From the NCBI GenBank assembly GCA_021838635.1, contig JAKCDC010000020.1, positions 1-46,273 of the forward strand: DNA of 46,273 bases. Reading direction: 5' to 3'. Shown one piece after another: positions 1-9,560 of the stretch. Made by a program: the position numbers and the translations under genes. How positions within the stretch are numbered: the first letter of the stretch is position 1; each line of letters begins with the position of its first letter. The notes under the pieces are model-generated. The model was given only the letters and a program-made list of their open reading frames with translations. It was not told where the DNA came from and ran no database searches. This DNA comes from Pseudomonadota bacterium (lineage in GTDB: Bacteria > Pseudomonadota > Gammaproteobacteria > Steroidobacterales > Steroidobacteraceae).

Positions 1-228
1 CGATCTGCCGGATACCGGAGTGGACATGGGCATGCCTCCGCTACGGCGGGAGCGCGAACCCGCCGGCCATATAACGCAAGGGAGTATGCGCCGAACGCCA
101 GCGACTTTCCCGCCAGGCCGCTCATCGCGGCGTTAGCGGCCACCACACTGTTCGAGTCGCGGAACATCGTCCGCCCTCCTCACCCCTGCTTCGAACGCGC
201 CGCGGATGTGAACCGAGCCGGCGACGCG
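1..228. other. Gene-free left edge
   Basis: This stretch lies downstream of the minus-strand diguanylate cyclase gene. I see no convincing coding frame, RNA gene or terminator in it. It may hold the end of a neighbouring unit that continues outside the window. Confidence 0.4.
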
Positions 229-1329
229 CTAGATTGCGGGGTTGCCCTCGCCGAGACGCGCCGTCGGCAGTTCAAGGTGAGCTTCGCCACCGGAGAGCCG
301 GTGCGTCTCGGGGGACTCGACACAGACCTGGTTGCGGCCGGTGCGCTTGGCCGCATACAGCGCCTGATCGGCCCGGAACATCAGCGTTTCGAGCGTTTCG
401 CCCGGCGCACCGGCCGCCACGCCGAGTGACACGGTGATCGAGCCGATGATCTCGCGACTTTGATCCCGACAAATCCGCCCGCGCTCGATGGTCGATCGAA
501 TCTGCTCGGCCACAATACGCGCCCCCTCGAGCGTCGTCTGCGGCAGCAGCAGCGCGAACTCCTCCCCGCCGATGCGCGCGGCGATGTCCCGACCCTTGAT
601 GCTGTCGCGGAAGATCCCGGCGATACGGCGCAGGACCTTATCCCCCAGCACATGCCCGAAGGTATCGTTGATCTGCTTAAAGTGATCGACGTCGGCGAGC
701 ACGACGGCGCTGCCGGCCAGCCCGCTCTCCGTATCCAGCACCGTCTTGGCCTCGCGCAGAAAGCCGCGCCGGTTGTGGATTCCGCACAGCGGGTCGATGA
801 CCGCCTCGGTCTGTGCCCGCTGCAGCTGCTGCGTGAGCGCCTTGACCTCCTGCGTGCGGCCCTCCAGCTTCTCGGTGAGGATTTGCGTCATGGTCTCCAT
901 GCGCAGCGCTTCGCTCAACAGACGCGAGATCACCTGTTGGATCTTGGCGACCGTGACCTCCTCGCCCAGATCCGAGCGGCTCTCGCGCAGTGTGCGGCTG
1001 AAGTGCCCGGTATCCTCGCCGGCGCTGTTGAAGGTCTGCGCGGTGTCATCGAGCAGGTTCTGTAGCCGCATCTGCAGATCATCCAGGACCGCCGCGTCGC
1101 GCTCGGACACATGGCGCATGTACAGCCCGTACACCTCGTCGTCGTTGAGAGGTTCGTTCGCCTCGACGCGAGCCGCGAGCGCAGTGCTCAGCGACGGATT
1201 GATCCCGGCAAGATGTTCGTACCAGATGGTGTAGCTGATCGGATGGTACGCGGCTGTCTGACGCGACATCAGCGGCAGTGTCAGACGCAGCAACTCGGCG
1301 CTTTGATCTTTGGTCTCGATGTATCTCAT
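229..1329 (-). CDS. Diguanylate cyclase with GGEEF active site
   Basis: Predicted soluble enzyme that makes cyclic di-GMP from two GTP. The C-terminal half (about residues 180-340) is a GGDEF domain: DVDHFKQINDTFGH, then the active-site signature GGEEF near residues 252-256, then the SLGVA strand and the ADQALYAAKRTGRN helix. The N-terminal ~170 residues are helical with a coiled-coil-like stretch before the cyclase; I do not recognise that domain and see no membrane segment or signal peptide. The inhibitory I-site (RxxD upstream of the signature) reads KGRD, so product inhibition may be absent (inference). ATG start. A sigma-70-like promoter lies about 130 bases upstream. The gene stands alone; links to other cyclic-di-GMP-responsive genes in the window are speculative. 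Confidence 0.93.
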   Translation of the reverse strand: MRYIETKDQSAELLRLTLPLMSRQTAAYHPISYTIWYEHLAGINPSLSTALAARVEANEPLNDDEVYGLYMRHVSERDAAVLDDLQMRLQNLLDDTAQTFNSAGEDTGHFSRTLRESRSDLGEEVTVAKIQQVISRLLSEALRMETMTQILTEKLEGRTQEVKALTQQLQRAQTEAVIDPLCGIHNRRGFLREAKTVLDTESGLAGSAVVLADVDHFKQINDTFGHVLGDKVLRRIAGIFRDSIKGRDIAARIGGEEFALLLPQTTLEGARIVAEQIRSTIERGRICRDQSREIIGSITVSLGVAAGAPGETLETLMFRADQALYAAKRTGRNQVCVESPETHRLSGGEAHLELPTARLGEGNPAI

Positions 1330-1778
1330 GGCGAAATCAATCGATCACCCCGCGCGGTGCGCGGCGCGTGATGTCGGTGCGTGAACCCCTGATGCCCGCC
1401 GCAGGAATGGCGATGCCTTTCTTCTTGTACCGGACGCCTGAACGAAACTTCACATAACCGTATGATCTTATTCCATTTGCACACGATTGTGAACGCACCC
1501 GTACCCGCAAGGCGGCCCCGCACCGGTGCGGCGGCGTCCATGACGAATATCATGGCAAGGTTCGGAACCCAGCGCTTCTCCCGGCGGTGCAGTCCGGTCT
1601 GTGGAGCCGTGCAAAGCGCCCGCGGATCGCGCCCGACCAGGCCTCGGGCGGTGAACGTCCCCCGGTTCGGCCGCTCCTCCACCACGGCAAAGCCGCTCTC
1701 GACCCTGCCCTGAGCAGCGGCGGTGCCGGCGCTGCCACGCACGGGAATCGGTACCGTGAAGCGCAGCGCACCGACACG
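1330..1778. other. Intergenic region without a gene
   Basis: Several frames are open here, but none has a protein-like composition or a believable start. Apart from the candidate promoter listed separately I see nothing coding. Confidence 0.45.
1465..1493 (-). promoter_or_regulatory. Candidate sigma-70 promoter for the diguanylate cyclase
   Basis: Read on the minus strand: TTCACA (1493-1488), a 17-base spacer, then TAAGAT (1470-1465). The -35 box matches 5 of 6 consensus positions and the -10 box 4 of 6, in a locally AT-rich patch. Transcription would start near 1458 and give a leader of about 130 bases. Confidence 0.45.
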
Positions 1779-1836
1779 GCCGTCCGCGGCTCAGCGCCGC
1801 GGACGGCGCCCCGAGGGTGGGGACCCTCGGGGCGCC
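1779..1836 (-). terminator. Tandem GC-rich hairpins after the phosphoesterase gene
   Basis: Two perfect inverted repeats sit 8 bases beyond the stop codon of the phosphoesterase. 1805-1836 has 14-bp arms around a GGGG loop; 1779-1807 has 12-bp arms around a 5-base loop. They share three bases (1805-1807), so only one can be fully paired at a time. There is no T-tract, so this is a possible Rho-dependent or pause-type terminator or an mRNA 3'-end stabiliser rather than a classical intrinsic terminator. Confidence 0.5.
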
Positions 1837-1844
1837 GCCTCAGC

Positions 1845-4748
1845 TCAACGCACCTCGCCGTCGTTGGCCTCGTAGGACGCGAGCGTGTTGCCGTGTCGGG
1901 CCGCATAGGCGCGCAGGTAGCGCAGGAACGCCCCATAGCGGCGTGCGCCCTGACTCGCGATCCACTCCTGGCGCATCTGCTCCGGTCCCTCGACCGTCAG
2001 AATGGACGTGGGCGTATAGCGTTCGCTCGCCGTGAGCGTCATCCCGCCCCCATGCGGGTCGGTGTGCCGCCGCAGCCACCCGGCGCTCAGCGTATGCCCC
2101 GCCGCAGCGGCCTCTCGACGCAGGAGCTGCTGGTTGCTGCATTTCCCGGCATTGAACTGCACCGGTACCTGCATCGGCAGCACCGGCACGGACTGCTCAC
2201 GGGGAGATTGAGTCCAGATGCCGGAAATCACCCGTGCATTGGCATCCCACTGTGACATCGGCGGCAGGTGGAAAACCGTCTCGATGGTGCGCACGATGTT
2301 CACCTGAGAGAGCGGATGCGTATCGAGAACGCCGGATTTGACCCACGGACCAATCGCCAACGCGAGCGTGCGGTGCGCATTGATATGGTCGGCGCCGCTT
2401 TGCGCATCGTCCTCGGTCAAGAAAACAGCCATGTGCCGCCACTGCGGCGTCGTCGACAAGTAGTGCAGCAGCTGCGCCGTGGCGTGATCGTTGTTGGCCA
2501 CGTAGTACGGCGGGCTGTAGTAGCAGGGACTCCCTCCGGCCGTGTGGTCGTCTGGAATCCAAATGAAGATGAAGTGCGGGAACGCCTTGCCGGGGTGTGC
2601 CTTGAGCCAGCCAATCGCGGCGGAGACCCGCTCGGTGTCGCGAATCATCCGATTCCAGCCTGGGTAGGTCTGATCCACGTGCGCGAGCAGGGCGCGGCGG
2701 ATTACCCCATCGCGGGCACGAGCGAGGTTTTCCCCGAAATCCTCGAACGAGACGTGGTGCGCGAGCAGGTTGTTGAACAGATACAGCCGCTGCGGATAAC
2801 TAATCCAGGGATTGGTGAACGCACCGAGCTGCCGGTGGGCATATTGCAGCGCATCGTGGCTGGCGCGTGCCTTGGCGGTCAGCGCCCCGGTACCGCCCGG
2901 GCCGGCGTTCCAGATCAAACCACGGTTGGAGTAGTACTCGGGCCAGAGCCGCTGCACCACGTCCGAATCCGACGCGCCGTCCGTCCACTGATGCCCCTGC
3001 GCGGTGACTTCCCCATCCGCCATGAAGTTGGCGAACAGCACGTCATGGGCGGCCAAACGGTACAGGTTCGGCAGCTCCTTCGCCCCGTACAGGTCGAAAT
3101 GGGCATTCGCCCAGGCGCCGGCCGGACGATACTCGCCCATGTCCTCATCGAACGTCTTGTTCTCGCGCAGAATGAACACCACGTAGTGGATGTGCCGGCG
3201 CACGAGTGCCGCGGTGCGCGCGTTGCTCTGCGCGAGCGTGGCCCGCTGCGCCGGCAGAAAGCCATCGTTCGAGAGGCTCGCGCGAGTCCAGGCGCCGAGG
3301 CGGTGGGAGAGTCCCCGCAGCGGCACCTGCTGCAGCAGACCGTGCATCATATTGCCGATGTACTGCCACTGCAGATTCGCTCCGCTCCCCAATCCCTTCG
3401 CCGCGACCACGTAAAGCATCTGGTGCGCGACGGTCAGTGCGCTTGGGTACCAGCCGGTGGGGATGAGGCCGAGCCGCCGACCGGTGGCCAGGTCATAGAC
3501 CGCGACGTCATCGTTGCCGGCATTGGCAACGAACAATCGGCCGTTGGCCACCGCCAGCGCGTCGGGATAGCTGCCCGGGGGTGCGCCCGCATAGGGGCTG
3601 TCATTGAGGGTGCGCTCGGCCCGCAACGTGCGCGAGTTGACCTCGACGATCCGATCGTTGTTGGCATTGGCGACCCACACGTCAGGTCCCTCGGGCACGG
3701 CCACCATGGCCGTTGGATGCACCCCGGCGGCCACGGTGTGCGCAAAAACCCTCGGGCCGGTCGGCACCACGCCAAGCACCTTCAGGGTGCGCCGGCTCAG
3801 GACAGTCACGCCGCTGCCGGCCCAGTCGCTCACGACCAGGCGCCGCCCGCCATCGGCCAGCACGACCGCGAACGGATACGGACCGGCGTTGACGTAGCGT
3901 GTCCGCCCGGTGCGCAGGTCGATCCGCGCCAGGCTGTTGGCCAGCATCCCGGTCACGTAGAGGTGCGTGCCACGCGGCCCGACCGCCACGGCGTCCGGAT
4001 AAAAATGATACGGCGCACGGCCGTGCGCGCCCTGGTAGGTGTACGGGTACTGCGTGCGCGGAAACGCCTGCCAGAGCAGCGGATATTCGCGCACCACGCG
4101 AACCGCGCCGTGGTGCATCTGTAGCGCCAGCACGCGATCGGACGCCCCGCCGGTGGCGTACACGATCCCGTGCGCCCCCGCGGCAAGACCCTGGAACAGG
4201 TCGCGATGCGACACGATGGTCGTGGCGAGCGCAGAGGGATTGCGCTGCGCCTGCTCGGTGGCGAGCGCCTGCGCTGCACGCGTCTTGGCCGGCTCGTTCG
4301 TGCTGTACACGGTGCCGGCCGCGCCGGTGTGGCGCGGGTCGATGGCGATGGCCGACCCGCCGCCGAATGTCTGCACGCGCGGCTTGCGTGGCGCAACGCC
4401 CGAGAAGGCCGCGAGGCGCGCCTCGCGGCGCAGCCGCGGGCTGTACCAGGTGACCGTCTGGAAGGGCGTCGCGCCGTTGGCGAGCACCAGCACGTGCGCA
4501 CCGGTGCTGAGCACCTTGGTGGGGAAATTCGGCGTGCTGACCAGCGTACCGACCGGTGAAACCCGGCGCCACGTCGGCAACACCCCGATGTAGCGGGCGC
4601 GGTTGGCGGCCGTAACGGTCACCGGCGCCGGCACGAAATCGCGCGGACCGCCCACAGCGGCCGCCGCCAGCGCCGGCAGGCACATCCCCAGCACAATCCC
4701 GAGCAGTCCGGTGCGGCGGCGCGGGATGTCGATCTTCGTCTCAGGCAT
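1845..4748 (-). CDS. Secreted YVTN beta-propeller / phosphoesterase fusion
   Basis: Predicted periplasmic or secreted protein of 967 residues. After an N-terminal Sec signal peptide (charged RRR, then a hydrophobic stretch ending in ALAAAA) come about 450 residues of repeated beta-propeller blades (for example VAVPEGPDVWVANANND and LAVANGRLFVANAGNDDVAVYD). From about residue 520 there is a phosphoesterase/alkaline-phosphatase-like domain with RENKTFDEDMG, a later IPDDHTAG and EDDAQSGADHINAHR near residue 780. This domain is related to phosphate-monoester and phospholipase-C-type hydrolases; the real substrate is unknown. I chose the ATG at 4748 because GGAGAG lies just upstream and it begins the signal peptide; a longer in-frame start at 4811 would bury it. 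Monocistronic, followed by tandem hairpins. Confidence 0.85.
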   Translation of the reverse strand: MPETKIDIPRRRTGLLGIVLGMCLPALAAAAVGGPRDFVPAPVTVTAANRARYIGVLPTWRRVSPVGTLVSTPNFPTKVLSTGAHVLVLANGATPFQTVTWYSPRLRREARLAAFSGVAPRKPRVQTFGGGSAIAIDPRHTGAAGTVYSTNEPAKTRAAQALATEQAQRNPSALATTIVSHRDLFQGLAAGAHGIVYATGGASDRVLALQMHHGAVRVVREYPLLWQAFPRTQYPYTYQGAHGRAPYHFYPDAVAVGPRGTHLYVTGMLANSLARIDLRTGRTRYVNAGPYPFAVVLADGGRRLVVSDWAGSGVTVLSRRTLKVLGVVPTGPRVFAHTVAAGVHPTAMVAVPEGPDVWVANANNDRIVEVNSRTLRAERTLNDSPYAGAPPGSYPDALAVANGRLFVANAGNDDVAVYDLATGRRLGLIPTGWYPSALTVAHQMLYVVAAKGLGSGANLQWQYIGNMMHGLLQQVPLRGLSHRLGAWTRASLSNDGFLPAQRATLAQSNARTAALVRRHIHYVVFILRENKTFDEDMGEYRPAGAWANAHFDLYGAKELPNLYRLAAHDVLFANFMADGEVTAQGHQWTDGASDSDVVQRLWPEYYSNRGLIWNAGPGGTGALTAKARASHDALQYAHRQLGAFTNPWISYPQRLYLFNNLLAHHVSFEDFGENLARARDGVIRRALLAHVDQTYPGWNRMIRDTERVSAAIGWLKAHPGKAFPHFIFIWIPDDHTAGGSPCYYSPPYYVANNDHATAQLLHYLSTTPQWRHMAVFLTEDDAQSGADHINAHRTLALAIGPWVKSGVLDTHPLSQVNIVRTIETVFHLPPMSQWDANARVISGIWTQSPREQSVPVLPMQVPVQFNAGKCSNQQLLRREAAAAGHTLSAGWLRRHTDPHGGGMTLTASERYTPTSILTVEGPEQMRQEWIASQGARRYGAFLRYLRAYAARHGNTLASYEANDGEVR

Positions 4749-4894
4749 CGTGTCATCTCTCCAGTGGGACCCACCCTGGCACCGCGCCCGCACGGGGCGG
4801 TCGCGAAGCACTGCACGGCAACAGCCGGCGCAGCGGGAGGGTACGGACGATAGATGACAGGCCGATGACCGGCCGGTCCCTCCTGGCCCGCCGC

Positions 4895-5833
4895 TCAGCG
4901 GCCAAAGGCAACCAGAAACTCGATGAGCCGGTGCACGAAGGCGTAGAGCGGAACGGCGAGCAGCGGGGCGAGCAGCGCCGAGGTGGCCACACGCCGACCC
5001 GGGAACGCCCGAGCGCCTCTTGCCGGCGGCGCCAGCAGGCGCTTGATCCGCTGCTCAAGCCCGCTGACCTGTCCGCCGGCGCGCGCACTGCGCGCCGGAC
5101 GCGGACCGGCAATGGCCAGGCGCGCCACCTTGATCAGGGCGGAGGCCAACGCGACGCGTTTGTGTGGATCGGCGCCGCTGGCGCGCTCATCCGCCTCGAT
5201 CTCCGTGGCCGCCTGCCACTGGGCATTCAGCGCCCTGCCCGCCGGCAGCCACGCCAGCACATCCGGCACGGCGAGCAACGCGAGCCGCTTCAGATTGTCC
5301 CGAGCATCGATGTGTGCCGCCTCGTGCGCCACGACCTGACGGAATTCTTCCCCGTCGCACGCGGCCACCACGCAGTGCGCCGCGACGATCCGCTGCCGCC
5401 AGCCGCCGACCACCGCCACGACGGGTTCGGCCAGGTTCACGAGGTCCACCTCGGGGCCGTCTTCGAATGCCTCGGTCCGCAGCAATTCTGCCCTGCGCAC
5501 CAGCGCACGCGCCGCGCGCGCCGCCCGCCAGGTCCGTCGAATGCCATCGAGAAACACCAGCAGCGCCAGCCCCGCCGCCAGCACCAGCAGCGGACCGGGC
5601 CGGTCATCGGCATGCGCCGGCTCGTAGAGGAGGAATGCCGGCAATACCACGGTGAGCACCGCCAGCGCCGCGCCTGCCGCCGGCAGCAGCCGCAGCGCGA
5701 GCAGCACATCGGCACGCCTGAGCCGCGCAAACCCCCCGGCCCGCCACCCGGCAGCCACCGTCACGGACAGCAACAGATTGGACAGACCGTAGCTCGCCAG
5801 GAGCACCAGCACGAGCGTGGTCGGAAAGCTCAT
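4895..5833 (-). CDS. M56/M48-like membrane metallopeptidase (BlaR1-type partner)
   Basis: Predicted inner-membrane zinc peptidase. Hydrophobic segments lie at the N-terminus (FPTTLVLVLLASYGLSNLLL), around residues 45-70 and 80-95, and at the C-terminus. Between them is the zinc motif HEAAH at about residues 169-173, followed by DARDN. The gene overlaps the upstream blaI-like gene by 4 bases (ATGA), so the two are translationally coupled. In the family, such a peptidase inactivates the BlaI repressor after a signal is sensed. At 312 residues it lacks the penicillin-binding sensor domain of true BlaR1, so a beta-lactam signal cannot be assumed and no beta-lactamase gene is nearby. Confidence 0.82.
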   Translation of the reverse strand: MSFPTTLVLVLLASYGLSNLLLSVTVAAGWRAGGFARLRRADVLLALRLLPAAGAALAVLTVVLPAFLLYEPAHADDRPGPLLVLAAGLALLVFLDGIRRTWRAARAARALVRRAELLRTEAFEDGPEVDLVNLAEPVVAVVGGWRQRIVAAHCVVAACDGEEFRQVVAHEAAHIDARDNLKRLALLAVPDVLAWLPAGRALNAQWQAATEIEADERASGADPHKRVALASALIKVARLAIAGPRPARSARAGGQVSGLEQRIKRLLAPPARGARAFPGRRVATSALLAPLLAVPLYAFVHRLIEFLVAFGR

Positions 5834-6267
5834 TTCACCGGTCCCTGCAGCCGCAGCCGCTCGGCGTGCACCAGTGCCTCGAGCTCATCGAGCAGCTCCA
5901 CATCGGCATGTCCGACCGCTTGCACGAGCGTGCAGAGCAGCGCCGAGCTGTCCGCGCAGGCGCCAAGCAGATCGATGACCTGGCCGGACATCATTTGACC
6001 GAGCAGCTCATCGCGCGTGCAGCGCGGTTCGTACCCGAAGGCCCGTCCGAGTCGGCAGCGGCGCAGCACTCCCTTGCGGTACAGACGGTCGAGCGTCGTC
6101 ATGAGCGTCGTGTACGCCAGCTGCGGAAAGGACGCGTGCACATGGCGCACCGTCGATGCTCGACCGCGCTCCCAGAGCACCGCGAGCACCCGGCGCTCCA
6201 GAGGCCCCAGCTCGACTCGATCCTCCACGCGAACCCCCTGGCGCATAGCACTGCGGCCGACCGCCAC
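5830..6267 (-). CDS. BlaI/MecI/CopY-family repressor
   Basis: Predicted DNA-binding repressor of 145 residues, the usual size for the family. The winged-helix domain runs from LGPLERRVLAVLWERG to the recognition segment TTLMTTLDRLYRKGVL, followed by the wing (RAFGYEPR) and a C-terminal dimerisation region. It is the first gene of a two-gene unit with the M56-like peptidase, whose start overlaps its stop. This is the standard repressor/protease pairing. An alternative in-frame ATG lies at 6246. An imperfect palindrome upstream (6344-6361) is a candidate operator. Controlled genes beyond its own operon are not evident; the divergent TonB receptor is a possible target. Confidence 0.88.
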   Translation of the reverse strand: MAVGRSAMRQGVRVEDRVELGPLERRVLAVLWERGRASTVRHVHASFPQLAYTTLMTTLDRLYRKGVLRRCRLGRAFGYEPRCTRDELLGQMMSGQVIDLLGACADSSALLCTLVQAVGHADVELLDELEALVHAERLRLQGPVK

Positions 6268-6343
6268 AGCCGAAGCCTCGCAAGTTCCACGGCACTCTGC
6301 AATGGCCGGGCCGCGCGGGGCTGCCCGGGGCGCAATTACGATC

Positions 6344-6361
6344 CCTGGTAGTACTGCCGGG
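6344..6361. promoter_or_regulatory. Candidate operator of the BlaI-like repressor
   Basis: An 18-base imperfect palindrome, CCTGGTAGTACTGCCGGG, in which 14 of 18 positions are symmetric around a perfect AGTACT core. It lies about 80 bases upstream of the repressor start, in the region shared with the divergent TonB receptor gene. BlaI-type proteins bind dyads with TACA/TGTA half-sites; this core is only similar, so the call is tentative. Confidence 0.3.
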
Positions 6362-6571
6362 TCGCTCTTTAGACTTCATCTTAAAAGGCACACCCTCACA
6401 GCGCATGGGGGGGCCGTCTAGGCGCAGCCCTTAAACCGCTGCCACGGGATGCCGATCGCCGGGGCGACCTCCGACCACAAGCGTCCCGTCGGCGGAACCG
6501 AACCCCATCGCAGCATCCCGCGGAGGGCGAGAAGGTTCGCGCACCATGTCCGCCTTGAAGGGAGAAGATGA

Positions 6572-9514
6572 ATGCCTGATGCACTCGGCGCAGAGCCGAC
6601 CGCCGGAGCCGTGCACCGGCGGGGTTCCCCCGCCCGCGGCGCGGCGCGGCACCGTTCCCCCGCGGCAATCAGACACCGATTGCCGCTCGCGCTGTGCGCC
6701 GCGCTCCTGTCCCGCTATGCCGCTGCCGGCACGAAACAGCGACCCGCCGGGGCGCAAATCGGCCCGGTGCTGATCGAAGCACGCCAGCCACCGGTGCTCG
6801 GACTGCAGTCGCGTGCGCCGGTGAAAGTGCTCACCGCTACGGCGCTGCACGACCTCGGCGTGCAGAACCTCGGTCAGGCATTGCGGCTGATGCCGCTGTT
6901 TGGCAGCTCCAATGGACTTGGGACCGGCAGGACGAGCAAATTCACCAACGGCGGTGAACAGAGCGCGGATCTGTTCGACCTGACCAACTCACGGGTGGTG
7001 ATCCTCGTCAACGGGCAACGCTGGATTGAAGGTTTCCAGGGTGATACGGACCTGTCGACCTTTCCCGTGGCGCTGATCCAGAAAATCGAGGTCTATCCGG
7101 CGCGTGGCGCGGTCGCCTACGGCGACGGAGCAATCGCCGGTGTGGTCAACATCATCACCGTACCCTCATTCACCGGCGTGATGGCCTCGGCGGGCACCGG
7201 CATATCGCACGGCAGCGGACATTGGGACGGACAGCGCACCTGGGCGAGTCTGGCGCTCGGGCGGCGCGGTAAATCCTCTGGTCTGATGGCGCTGCTCAGT
7301 TGGTCGAACCAGAGCGGCGTATCGAGCGCGGCGCGCGCGCTCACCGCCGCGCCTCTGGCCGGCAGCGGCACCACCCGCGAGAGCCCCATCACGCCCTACG
7401 GTCAATTCACGTTCGTGCCGACCGGCGGACCTTACGCGAACTCGAATCTCTGCCCGCTGCAGAGCAATGGATCGCGCCTGTGCAACTTCACCGCCTCGCC
7501 GATCGCCGGCGGCGGCGTCGTGCCGCTCGCCACCGCGACGGCCTTCAACACTCTGCCCTACAACGATCTGATCATGCCTCTGAAACAGTGGGGCTTTTAC
7601 GTCAGCGGCTTTCATGTGCTCGGCGGCGGCGTGCGCGCCGATGCCACTCTGTTCGTCGGCCGGCGCACCGCGCGCCAGTCCGGCGCGCCGAGCACGATCA
7701 CCCTCGGCACCTCCGGCCTGCCCATTTCCGTCAGTGCGAACCAGCCGTACAATCCGTTCGGCGTGGCGCTTGAGGCCAGCGGCCCGAATGCCAATCTGAT
7801 CGCTCTCTCGCAGCGGCTGACCGGCCTCGGCCCGGTGGTGTTTCGCGACCGCTCAGACACCTACCGCGCCACCGTCTCACTCACCGGCAGTCTTGGCCGC
7901 GGCGCACGCTCGTCGTGGCGCTGGCATATGGATTATCTCTGGTCGGCGAGCCGCGTCAATGATCAGAATCAGGGTCGGGTCAACCTGAACAACCTCGCTT
8001 TGGCGCTCGGCAATCCACGGGTCTGCGCTTCGGTGCCACAGTGCACGCCCCTGAATCTGTTCGCCGGACCCGACGGCGAGACGCCCGCGATGCTCGCCTT
8101 CATCGGTCTACCGGAACAGAACCAGATCGCCAACTCACTCCAGACACTGGATGTTCGGCTTGCGCAACACCAGTTGCTCAAACTGCCCGCCGGTGCACTC
8201 GCGCTCGGTCTCGGCTACCAGTATCTGGCGCGCCACGGGGATTTCACACCCGACCCGGCGGCGAGCCAGGGGATCGACAGTGCCGTGCCGATGCTGCAGG
8301 TACCGGCCTACATCGGCGGTTACACCGGCAACGCCCTGTGGGCACAGAGCATCGTCCCGATCATCGGCGGCGTCCACGCACTGACGCTCGGTGCCGGTCT
8401 GCGCGTGTACCGCTATTCCGATACCGGCACGGGTCACGTCGCCGAGACCACACTCAGCTACGATGTCCGCACCGATCTGACGCTGCAGGCCGGCTGGACG
8501 CAGGGCTTGCGCACGCCGGATCTGCGCGAGCTCGGACAATCGATGCCCGGCGCCGCCGCCACCGTCAGCGACCCGTGCAGCAACTACGGCGCACCATCGG
8601 TCGCCACCGTGGTCGCGGCCGCCTGCGCTGCGGCCGGCGTCCCGGCGAGCTACATCCAGACGAACAACCAGGTGCAGAATCTGAAAATCGGCAACTCCGT
8701 GCTGCAGGCCGAGCGCAGCGAGAATGCCTGGCTCAGCGCCCGTTGGACTCCGCGCTCGGTGCCGGCGCTGTCGCTGAACGTGGCGTATTACCGCATCCAG
8801 ATCAATAACGCCATCACTCGCCTCAGCGCACAGCAGACCTTGATCGACTGTTACGACCTAGGCTACGCGCCGACCTGCGTCGGCATCGACCGCGCTGCGG
8901 ATGGACAATTGACCGTGATCTCGACCCAGGCGACCAACGGCCAGAGCATCTTCACCGACTGGCTGACAGGCGGCTTCCGATATGTCTGGCGCACGGCGCT
9001 CGGCCGCTTCAGCGCGCGCAGTGATATCGCCTGGACCCACCACTACATCGTTACGACCGTGACCACCGCCGGCGTGCAGGTGCAGGAGCTCGCCGGCGTC
9101 GAACTCGGCTCGGGCTCCCCGAGCGGCATTCCGACCTGGAACGGCACGGCAATGCTCGAATGGACGCGCGGTCCGTGGGATGTGGGCTGGCAGATCGCGG
9201 CCATCGGTCCGATGAGCGAGGCCTGCACCAACGGCTACGAAGGTACCCCGTACAGCTACACTGCACTCGGCCTGTGCTCGGCACCGAACCTGACCGATCC
9301 CAGCCGCTCGCTCAACCACCTCGGCACGACTCTGTACCACGATGTTTATCTCAATTATCGGTTCTCGCGCCGATTGACCGTGACCGCTGGGGTCGACAAC
9401 CTGTTCGGCAAAGCGCCACCGGTGTCGGTTACACAGCCGTCGAACTACGATCCGTCGATCTACCGAGCACCCGGCCGGACGGTCTACGCCGGTATGAATT
9501 ACGGCATTGAATGA
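6572..9514 (+). CDS. TonB-dependent outer-membrane receptor
   Basis: Predicted outer-membrane beta-barrel (980 residues) that takes up a substrate using TonB energy. An N-terminal region with a hydrophobic stretch (LPLALCAALLSRYAAAG) is followed by a plug domain at about residues 70-195 (LTATALHDLGVQNLGQALRLMP, VVILVNGQRW, IEVYPARGAVAYGDGAIAGVVNII) and then a long barrel rich in alternating aromatic strands up to a TonB-box-family C-terminus (VYAGMNY). The last residue is Glu rather than the usual aromatic. GGGAGA lies just upstream of the chosen ATG. The unusually long pre-signal leader (about 35 residues) leaves the exact start uncertain. Substrate unknown. The gene converges with the flavoprotein at 9561, with 46 bases between stops. 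Confidence 0.88.
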   Translation: MPDALGAEPTAGAVHRRGSPARGAARHRSPAAIRHRLPLALCAALLSRYAAAGTKQRPAGAQIGPVLIEARQPPVLGLQSRAPVKVLTATALHDLGVQNLGQALRLMPLFGSSNGLGTGRTSKFTNGGEQSADLFDLTNSRVVILVNGQRWIEGFQGDTDLSTFPVALIQKIEVYPARGAVAYGDGAIAGVVNIITVPSFTGVMASAGTGISHGSGHWDGQRTWASLALGRRGKSSGLMALLSWSNQSGVSSAARALTAAPLAGSGTTRESPITPYGQFTFVPTGGPYANSNLCPLQSNGSRLCNFTASPIAGGGVVPLATATAFNTLPYNDLIMPLKQWGFYVSGFHVLGGGVRADATLFVGRRTARQSGAPSTITLGTSGLPISVSANQPYNPFGVALEASGPNANLIALSQRLTGLGPVVFRDRSDTYRATVSLTGSLGRGARSSWRWHMDYLWSASRVNDQNQGRVNLNNLALALGNPRVCASVPQCTPLNLFAGPDGETPAMLAFIGLPEQNQIANSLQTLDVRLAQHQLLKLPAGALALGLGYQYLARHGDFTPDPAASQGIDSAVPMLQVPAYIGGYTGNALWAQSIVPIIGGVHALTLGAGLRVYRYSDTGTGHVAETTLSYDVRTDLTLQAGWTQGLRTPDLRELGQSMPGAAATVSDPCSNYGAPSVATVVAAACAAAGVPASYIQTNNQVQNLKIGNSVLQAERSENAWLSARWTPRSVPALSLNVAYYRIQINNAITRLSAQQTLIDCYDLGYAPTCVGIDRAADGQLTVISTQATNGQSIFTDWLTGGFRYVWRTALGRFSARSDIAWTHHYIVTTVTTAGVQVQELAGVELGSGSPSGIPTWNGTAMLEWTRGPWDVGWQIAAIGPMSEACTNGYEGTPYSYTALGLCSAPNLTDPSRSLNHLGTTLYHDVYLNYRFSRRLTVTAGVDNLFGKAPPVSVTQPSNYDPSIYRAPGRTVYAGMNYGIE

Positions 9515-9560
9515 CATCGGGCCGCCGGTCACAGCGATCCAGCGCGCACCCGAGGAACGC

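Noticed and set aside
2268-4124. 618-residue plus-strand open frame
   Set aside because: Antisense shadow of the beta-propeller/phosphoesterase gene, a common artefact in GC-rich DNA.
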